A stretch of DNA of 32,522 nt from Nitrosomonas sp. (GTDB taxonomy: Bacteria > Pseudomonadota > Gammaproteobacteria > Burkholderiales > Nitrosomonadaceae), in NCBI RefSeq assembly GCF_020852615.1, contig NZ_JADZAJ010000019.1, positions 1 through 32,522 on the forward strand, given 5' to 3'. Positions 26,514-32,522 of this stretch are shown here, in pieces. Both the position numbers and the translations under genes were made by a program. The notes under the pieces were generated by a model that made no database searches, was not told where the DNA came from, and saw only the letters and a list, made by a program, of their open reading frames with translations. Every line of letters begins with the position of its first letter. Within the stretch, counting starts at the first letter, position 1.

Positions 26514-29060
26514 ATGGAACAATTTGCCAAGGAAACCCTGCCCGTCAGTCTGGAAGACGAAATGCGGCGTTCTTATCTCGATTACGCGATGAGCGTGATT
26601 GTAGGCCGAGCCTTGCCAGATGTTCGCGATGGGTTAAAACCGGTACACCGCCGTGTTCTTTATGCCATGCATGAACTGTCGAATGACTGGAACCGGCCAT
26701 ATAAAAAATCTGCTCGTATCGTCGGTGATGTAATCGGTAAATACCACCCTCACGGTGATACCGCCGTTTATGACACGATTGTGCGCATGGCACAGCCTTT
26801 TTCTCTGCGCTATATGCTGGTTGACGGGCAGGGTAATTTTGGCTCGATTGATGGTGACAATGCTGCCGCCATGCGTTACACCGAAATCAGAATGTCGCGT
26901 ATCGCCCATGAATTGCTGGCTGATCTGGACAAGAGCACAGTCGATTTTGGGCCAAACTATGATGGCTCCGAGCATGAACCGTTGATTCTTCCGGCCAAAA
27001 TACCTAATTTGCTGATTAACGGATCGTCGGGTATTGCTGTGGGGATGGCTACCAATATTCCGCCGCATAATCTGCGGGAAGTCATTGATGCCTGCCTGCT
27101 GCTGCTGTGTGATCCTGAAATTGATATAGCCGGATTGATGGCCTGTATGCCGGCACCGGACTTTCCGACTGCCGGCATCATTTACGGTATATCCGGCATT
27201 AAGGACGGATACCATACCGGAAGAGGGCGCGTCATCATGCGTGCCCGCACACATTTTGAAGAGCTCGATAAGGGCAATCGCCACAGCATTATCATTGATG
27301 AACTGCCTTATCAGGTGAACAAGGCCAATTTACTGGTGCGCATTGGTGAACTGGTTAGAGACAAAAGAATAGAAGGGATTTCCGATCTGCGTGATGAGTC
27401 GGATAAATCCGGTATGCGTGTCGTGATTGAACTCAAACGTGGAGAAGTGCCTGAAGTTATCCTGAACAATCTGTACAAAGAGACACAGATGCAGGACACA
27501 TTCGGCATTAACATGGTTGCACTGGTCGACGGGCAGCCGCGTTTGCTTAATCTGAAGCAAATGCTGGATTATTTCCTGCGCCATCGCCGTGAAGTCGTAA
27601 CGCGGCGTACTTTGTTTGAGCTTAGAAAGGCGCGTGAACGCGGTCATTTGCTGGAGGGACTGGCAGTTGCTTTATCCAATGTTGATGAAATTATTGCTTT
27701 AATCAAAGCTGCACCAACTCCGGCAGAGGCCAAAAAAGGGTTGATGGCCAGGATATGGCGTTCGCCACTGGTTGAAGAAATGCTGCGCCGTGCCATGATC
27801 GATGCGGCTGCATTCCGTCCCGAGACACTGGCAGCTGAATTTGGTTTATCCGGCCAGGGTTATCGTTTATCTGATGCACAGGCCCAGGCAATTCTTGATC
27901 TCAGATTACAGCGGCTCACCGGGCTGGAGCAGGAAAAGATCGTTTCGGAATACAGGGAAATCCTGGATAAAATCCGCGATCTTCTCGATACCCTGGCAAA
28001 TCCGGAACGGATTACTGGCATTATTACTGAAGAATTGACAGCCGTTAAGGATCAGTTTGGCGATCCACGCCGCAGTGAGGTGATAATCGATGCGCAGAAT
28101 CTGAATACTGAAGATCTGATTACCCCTGCCGATATGGTGGTAACCCTGTCTCACGCGGGATATATCAAATCGCAATTGCTGGATGATTATCGTGCGCAGA
28201 AACGTGGCGGGCGTGGCAAGCAGGCCATTACGACTCGTGAAGATGATTTCATCGATAACCTGTTTATTGCCAATACACATGATTTTATTCTGTGTTTTTC
28301 CAGCCTCGGGCGTGTTTACTGGATCAAGGTTTACAATGTGCCGCAAGGCAGTCGCACCTCGCGTGGCAGGCCGATAAATAACCTGGTTCCATTGGAACAG
28401 AATGAAAAGATTAATGCAGTATTGCCGGTCAAATCGTTTGATGATACCCGTTATGTATTCATGGCAACGGCTGGGGGTACGGTTAAGAAAACACCTCTGT
28501 CAGAGTTTTCACGGCCACGTACCAGCGGAATTATTGCCATTGGCCTGGATGAGGGGGATTATCTGATCGGTGTGGCATTAACCGAAGGCAAGCACGATGT
28601 GATGCTTTTTTCTGATGCGGGCAAGGCGATGCGCTTTGATGAAAATGATGTGCGGCCTACCGGGCGCAGTGCGCGTGGGGTAAGAGGTATGAAGCTCGGC
28701 GCGGATCAGAAAGTGATTTCTCTGCTGGTTGCAGACAGTGAAGACATGGCAGTGTTGACAGCGACTGAAAATGGCTTTGGTAAACGAACCCCGATTACCG
28801 AATATACCCGTCATAACCGGGGTACTCAGGGTATGATCGCGATTAATACTAACACCCGTAATGGTAAAGTTGTTGCTGCCCAGCTGGTTGAACCCAGTGA
28901 TGAAATTATGCTGATTACCACGGGAGGTGTCATGATTCGTACCCGTGTCAGTGAGATTCGTGAAATGGGCCGGGCAACCCAGGGGGTGACACTGATCAAT
29001 CTGGATGCGGGTGAGAAACTGGCCGGATTGGAAAGAATTGTCGAAACAGATGAAAATTAA
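26514..29060 (+). CDS. gyrA: DNA gyrase subunit A
   Basis: GyrA with GyrB introduces negative supercoils into DNA using ATP; it holds the cleavage tyrosine. The 848 residues are slightly shorter than E. coli (875), mainly at the C-terminus. The N-terminal breakage-reunion domain shows [20 protein letters not shown] and [13 protein letters not shown]. The active-site Tyr122 is in [10 protein letters not shown]. The quinolone-determining region [20 protein letters not shown] has Thr83 and Asp87 in E. coli numbering. The C-terminal beta-pinwheel starts after about 530 and includes the GyrA box QKRGGRG (562-568) needed for DNA wrapping. It follows hpnM by 70 bases; the ribosome-binding site is weak. 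Confidence 0.98.
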   Translation: MEQFAKETLPVSLEDEMRRSYLDYAMSVIVGRALPDVRDGLKPVHRRVLYAMHELSNDWNRPYKKSARIVGDVIGKYHPHGDTAVYDTIVRMAQPFSLRYMLVDGQGNFGSIDGDNAAAMRYTEIRMSRIAHELLADLDKSTVDFGPNYDGSEHEPLILPAKIPNLLINGSSGIAVGMATNIPPHNLREVIDACLLLLCDPEIDIAGLMACMPAPDFPTAGIIYGISGIKDGYHTGRGRVIMRARTHFEELDKGNRHSIIIDELPYQVNKANLLVRIGELVRDKRIEGISDLRDESDKSGMRVVIELKRGEVPEVILNNLYKETQMQDTFGINMVALVDGQPRLLNLKQMLDYFLRHRREVVTRRTLFELRKARERGHLLEGLAVALSNVDEIIALIKAAPTPAEAKKGLMARIWRSPLVEEMLRRAMIDAAAFRPETLAAEFGLSGQGYRLSDAQAQAILDLRLQRLTGLEQEKIVSEYREILDKIRDLLDTLANPERITGIITEELTAVKDQFGDPRRSEVIIDAQNLNTEDLITPADMVVTLSHAGYIKSQLLDDYRAQKRGGRGKQAITTREDDFIDNLFIANTHDFILCFSSLGRVYWIKVYNVPQGSRTSRGRPINNLVPLEQNEKINAVLPVKSFDDTRYVFMATAGGTVKKTPLSEFSRPRTSGIIAIGLDEGDYLIGVALTEGKHDVMLFSDAGKAMRFDENDVRPTGRSARGVRGMKLGADQKVISLLVADSEDMAVLTATENGFGKRTPITEYTRHNRGTQGMIAINTNTRNGKVVAAQLVEPSDEIMLITTGGVMIRTRVSEIREMGRATQGVTLINLDAGEKLAGLERIVETDEN

Positions 29061-29077
29061 CCTGATCCGGTGAATCT

Positions 29078-30184
29078 ATGAGAAAAACCTACAATTTCAG
29101 TGCGGGTCCGGCTGTATTGCCGGAAGAAGTGCTGGAGCAGGCCCGCGAAGAGATGCTGGACTGGCATGGCAGTGGCATGTCAGTTATGGAAATGAGTCAT
29201 CGCGGGAAAGAGTTTATGTCCATCATGGACAAAACGGAATCAACCTTGCGTGAACTGGCAGATATTCCTGCCGGTTACAAAATACTGTTCTTGCAAGGGG
29301 GAGCGTTAAGCCAGTTTGCTATGGTACCAATGAATCTGCTCGGCGAAAGTGGCAAAGCAGATTACGTTCAAACCGGCCAGTGGTCGGAAAAGGCGATTAA
29401 TGAAGCTGCCCGTTACGGATCTGTTCATATCGCGGCTTCATCGGAAAGTGACGGCTTTAATTCAGCCCCCCCGTTAGCACAGTGGAAAATTTCACCGGGC
29501 ACGGCTTATGTACATTACACAACCAATGAGACGATTGGTGGGGTCGAGTTTCAATGGATTCCTGATTTATCAGCCATAGCGGGCAGCGATAAAACGATTC
29601 CTCTGGTTGCTGACATGTCCTCCAATTTTCTGTCACGGCCGTTTGATGTCAGCAAATTCGGGCTGATTTACGCCGGAGCACAGAAAAATGTTGGCCCTGC
29701 CGGACTGGTACTGGTAATTATCCGTGAAGACTTGCTGGATGTCGCACCGCTTTCCGGGACACCCACAATGTATCGCTATAAGACGTATGCGGATAACGCC
29801 TCAATGTACAATACGCCTCCAACTTATGCCATTTACATTATGGGGCTTGTTATGGAATGGTTGAAAAAACAGGGGGGGCTGGCCGCGATTGAGCAGCGTA
29901 ATATTGCCAAAGCCAGACTGATCTATGATCTGATTGATGCCAGCAGTTTCTATCATTGCCCGGTTAATCGGGCGGACCGGTCCAGAATGAATATTCCGTT
30001 TACATTAAGTGATTCCAGCTTGGATGAGGTATTTCTGAAGCAGGCACAGACTCATGGTCTGCTGCAGCTGAAAGGGCATCGATCAGTCGGCGGGATGCGT
30101 GCCTCAATCTATAATGCGATGCCACTGGAAGGTGTGCAGGCTTTAGCGGCTTTTATGCAGGAATTTGAAAGAAATCATGCCTGA
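29078..30184 (+). CDS. serC: Phosphoserine aminotransferase
   Basis: SerC is a pyridoxal-phosphate enzyme that forms phosphoserine from 3-phosphohydroxypyruvate and glutamate, the second step of serine biosynthesis, and also acts in pyridoxine synthesis. The 368 residues start [20 protein letters not shown], the classic SerC opening. [15 protein letters not shown] and [13 protein letters not shown] follow. The cofactor lysine lies in [13 protein letters not shown] (Lys203). Substrate-contact residues appear in [11 protein letters not shown] and [20 protein letters not shown]. It follows gyrA by 17 bases and overlaps the next gene's start, suggesting co-transcription and translational coupling with the SerA-like gene. 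Confidence 0.97.
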   Translation: MRKTYNFSAGPAVLPEEVLEQAREEMLDWHGSGMSVMEMSHRGKEFMSIMDKTESTLRELADIPAGYKILFLQGGALSQFAMVPMNLLGESGKADYVQTGQWSEKAINEAARYGSVHIAASSESDGFNSAPPLAQWKISPGTAYVHYTTNETIGGVEFQWIPDLSAIAGSDKTIPLVADMSSNFLSRPFDVSKFGLIYAGAQKNVGPAGLVLVIIREDLLDVAPLSGTPTMYRYKTYADNASMYNTPPTYAIYIMGLVMEWLKKQGGLAAIEQRNIAKARLIYDLIDASSFYHCPVNRADRSRMNIPFTLSDSSLDEVFLKQAQTHGLLQLKGHRSVGGMRASIYNAMPLEGVQALAAFMQEFERNHA

Positions 30185-31388
30185 TGGTATCCGGGAAATC
30201 ACCAGAATCCTCACGCTGAATTCAATCGCTCAGGTTGGGCTCAAGCGTTTTCCTTCATCATTTTTTCAGATTGGCAGCGACGTTACTGATCCTGATGTGA
30301 TCCTGGTGCGTTCACATAACATGCACGACATGCACATACCTGAAAGTGTGATTGCCATCGGGCGTGCGGGTGCCGGAACCAATAATATCCCTGTCAACCA
30401 GATGAGTGCGCGCGGTATCCCGGTTTTCAACACACCAGGAGCCAATGCCAATGCAGTCAAGGAGCTGGTGCTGGCAGGCATGTTGATAGCATCACGCAAC
30501 CTGATACCGGCTCTGCACTTTGTCAATGCACTGGAAGGGGATGACCAGTCTTTTAATTTGCAGGTTGAGGCGGGTAAAAAACAGTTTTCAGGTACCGAAT
30601 TACCAGGGCGGACACTGGGCGTCATCGGACTGGGCAAGATTGGCCGGCAAGTGGCCGATGTTGGAATCCGGCTCGGGATGAAAGTATTCGGATATGACCC
30701 GAAAATTACTATTGATTCTGCCTGGAGCCTGCCTGCTGAAGTTCAGAAAGCTAATCAGATAGAAGAGCTGATACGCCGCAGCCAGTTTATTTCACTGCAT
30801 GTGCCACTTAATGATTCCACTCGCTATCTGATCAATGAAGCACTGATTGCCGGTATGCAGAAAAATACAGTTTTATTGAATTTTTCGCGTGATGCGATCG
30901 TTGATGAAGAGGCTGTGCTGGCTGGTATCCGGAATGGAATCATTAAATATTATGTCTGTGATTTCCCCAGTCAAAAGCTGCAGCGGCAGCCGGCAGTCAT
31001 CAGTTTGCCTCATCTTGGAGCATCCACGCGCGAGGCCGAAGAAAATTGTGCCATGATGATTGCCGACCAGATCATGGATTATGTCACTCATGGCAATATC
31101 TCCTTTACCGTTAATTTTCCAGATGTTGTCATGGAACGCGGCACCCCTTTCCGGGTTGCTGTTGCCAATGCCAATGTTCCTAATCTGCTGGGACAGATAT
31201 CAACCTGTATGGCAGATGTCGGTCTGAATATCCATAACATGGTAAATAAATCCAAGGGGGAAATGGCCTATACACTGGTCGATACCGATCGTGCTGTTCC
31301 ACAGGAAACCATAGATGCAATTTCCCGGATTACAGGTGTATTGATGTTGCGTTATTTGCCAATATCAGAATCGCCGGAGCGGGTATAG
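30177..31388 (+). CDS. Short-form D-3-phosphoglycerate dehydrogenase-like protein with ACT domain
   Basis: The protein resembles SerA, which oxidises 3-phosphoglycerate with NAD to phosphohydroxypyruvate, the substrate of SerC, encoded just upstream. It is 403 residues from ATG 30177, the shorter SerA form. [20 protein letters not shown] and [15 protein letters not shown] are typical. The Rossmann loop GLGKIG is at 151-156, with the catalytic Arg238 ([11 protein letters not shown]) and His279 ([17 protein letters not shown]). The C-terminal ACT domain is at about 325-400. The position expected for the catalytic Glu (between Arg and His, in the DFP motif) carries Gln266. The frame also opens from TTG 30165. 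It overlaps serC by 8 bases. Whether it is the main SerA is uncertain. Confidence 0.9.
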   Translation: MPDGIREITRILTLNSIAQVGLKRFPSSFFQIGSDVTDPDVILVRSHNMHDMHIPESVIAIGRAGAGTNNIPVNQMSARGIPVFNTPGANANAVKELVLAGMLIASRNLIPALHFVNALEGDDQSFNLQVEAGKKQFSGTELPGRTLGVIGLGKIGRQVADVGIRLGMKVFGYDPKITIDSAWSLPAEVQKANQIEELIRRSQFISLHVPLNDSTRYLINEALIAGMQKNTVLLNFSRDAIVDEEAVLAGIRNGIIKYYVCDFPSQKLQRQPAVISLPHLGASTREAEENCAMMIADQIMDYVTHGNISFTVNFPDVVMERGTPFRVAVANANVPNLLGQISTCMADVGLNIHNMVNKSKGEMAYTLVDTDRAVPQETIDAISRITGVLMLRYLPISESPERV

Positions 31389-31424
31389 AAAAAAATTCAG
31401 CTGCAATCTTATAAATCCATATTG

Positions 31425-32492
31425 ATGACAGAACAGCTCAAACAACTGCGTAATGAAATCGACGCAATCGATGATGAATTGCTTCACCTGATCAACAGTC
31501 GTGCACGGCTCGCGCAACAGATCGGCCGGCAAAAAACCGGAACAGCCTATCGTCCCGAACGGGAATCACAGATTTTTTCCCGTTTGCAGCAGGCCAATAC
31601 AGGGCCGTTGCGAGATGAGCATATCGTATATTTGTTTACTGAAATCATATCGGTCTGTCGTGCCTTGGAGGAATCCCTGGTTATTGCTTATCTTGGGCCG
31701 CAGGGTACATTTTCGGAAGAAGCTGTTGTCAGGCGTTTTGGCAGTTCTGTTACTGCCATGCCATGCAGCTCGATCGACGATATTTTTCGTAAGGTTGAAT
31801 CCGGAGCGGCAAATTATGGTGTTGTCCCTGTTGAAAACTCTACCGAAGGCGCTGTCGGTCGAACGATGGATCTGCTGTTACAAACACCGCTGAAGATTTG
31901 TGGCGAGCTTCAGCTGCCGATACACCAGTGCCTGATGGCGCAGCAGACAGAGTTGTCTGCTATTAGAAAAATTTATTCGCACCCGCAGTCTTTTGCACAA
32001 TGCCAGACATGGCTCAATGAAAATCTGCAAACCCTGACTGCTGTTGATCAGATCAACGCTGCCAGTAATGCAGATGCTGCCCGTCAGGCTGCGGCTGACA
32101 GCAGTGCTGCTGCCATTGCCGGGAAAAAAGCCGCTGAAGTGTTTGGGCTGAAGATTTGTGCCGCCAATATTGAGGATAATCCAAATAACACCACACGATT
32201 CCTGGTTATTGGTAACCATGGAGTTACGCGCTCGGGCAAGGATAAAACCTCACTTGCCATGGCCACGCATAACCGGCCAGGTGCAGTGCATGAGCTCCTG
32301 GCGCCATTTGCGCAACATCAGGTCAGCATGACCCGCCTTGAATCACGTCCTTCACGTGCCAGTCTGTGGGAGTATGTTTTTTTTGCTGATATTGTCGGGC
32401 ATCAGGAGGATGAAAATGTGGCAAAGGCACTGCAAATGCTGCGTGATAATGCAACGTTTGTGAAGATTTTCGGTTCTTATCCTGCGGCATAA
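31425..32492 (+). CDS. pheA: Bifunctional chorismate mutase / prephenate dehydratase (P-protein)
   Basis: PheA converts chorismate to prephenate and then phenylpyruvate, the branch to phenylalanine. From ATG 31425 it has 355 residues; a TTG one codon upstream is the only alternative. Residues 1-85 are the AroQ chorismate mutase domain (LKQLRNEIDAIDDELLHLIN, ARLAQQIG). The dehydratase domain runs from IAYLGPQGTFSEEAV at about 87 to the catalytic TRF motif at 257-259. The ACT domain with ESRPSR is at about 270-350 and mediates feedback control by phenylalanine. It lies 36 bases after the SerA-like gene. The serC-serA-pheA series suggests an amino-acid operon probably continuing downstream. Confidence 0.97.
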   Translation: MTEQLKQLRNEIDAIDDELLHLINSRARLAQQIGRQKTGTAYRPERESQIFSRLQQANTGPLRDEHIVYLFTEIISVCRALEESLVIAYLGPQGTFSEEAVVRRFGSSVTAMPCSSIDDIFRKVESGAANYGVVPVENSTEGAVGRTMDLLLQTPLKICGELQLPIHQCLMAQQTELSAIRKIYSHPQSFAQCQTWLNENLQTLTAVDQINAASNADAARQAAADSSAAAIAGKKAAEVFGLKICAANIEDNPNNTTRFLVIGNHGVTRSGKDKTSLAMATHNRPGAVHELLAPFAQHQVSMTRLESRPSRASLWEYVFFADIVGHQEDENVAKALQMLRDNATFVKIFGSYPAA

Positions 32493-32522
32493 TCAGCAAA
32501 TTCCTGAACAAGATACTATTAC

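Noticed and set aside
26634..27284. 216-codon minus-strand frame inside gyrA
   Set aside because: Antisense to the most conserved part of GyrA; a by-product of codon bias.

Overview
The window is a 32.5 kb piece of a proteobacterial chromosome, most probably from an ammonia-oxidising betaproteobacterium of the Nitrosomonas type. This is an inference from gene style, the association of flagellar, Calvin-cycle/glycolytic and hopanoid genes, and moderate G+C. No marker gene such as amo, hao or 16S rRNA lies in the window, so the genus is not proven.

Region 1 (1-9746, plus strand) is the flagellar rod/hook/ring block: the last codons of flgB, then flgC, flgD, flgE, flgF, flgG, flgH, flgI, flgJ, flgK and flgL. 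It supplies proximal and distal rod, hook cap and hook, L- and P-rings, the rod-cap/muramidase and both hook-filament junction proteins. The order is canonical. A 172-bp spacer, possibly a repeat, separates flgI from flgJ. A 179-bp spacer before flgK carries a perfect 16-bp palindrome and a sigma-28-like promoter, suggesting flgKL are late genes. A strong rho-independent terminator closes the block.

Region 2 (9756-13000) is accessory. It holds an unrecognised three-helix membrane protein, a convergent gene overlapping it by 111 bp that encodes an ARMT1-type (DUF89) damage-control phosphatase, a small exported protein of unknown function, a GNAT acetyltransferase and yggX. The ARMT1-like gene is the most unusual coding gene here, because its motifs match the animal/fungal branch of DUF89.

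Region 3 (13069-22677) is polyphosphate kinase on the plus strand facing a minus-strand carbon cluster: tkt, gap, pgk, pyk, fba in transcription order. Together these cover transketolase, triose-phosphate, aldolase and pyruvate kinase steps shared by the Calvin cycle, gluconeogenesis and glycolysis. A hairpin terminator lies between the facing ppk and fba ends. Two long gene-free stretches (19263-19589 and 22678-23116) hold hairpins and short reading frames but no recognised gene.

Region 4 (23117-32522, plus strand) starts with a 24-codon reading frame with a good ribosome-binding site and tRNA-Ser(UGA). It continues with three hopanoid genes (hpnH, hpnB, hpnM), gyrA, and the amino-acid genes serC, a short-form serA and pheA.

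Most of the window is ordinary housekeeping DNA. I did not find a clear new multi-gene system. The best leads are the bacterial ARMT1-like phosphatase locus, the possible plus-strand small RNA between gap and pgk, the dyad symmetries before flgK and fba, the short frames ahead of tRNA-Ser, and a catalytic-residue substitution in the SerA-like protein.
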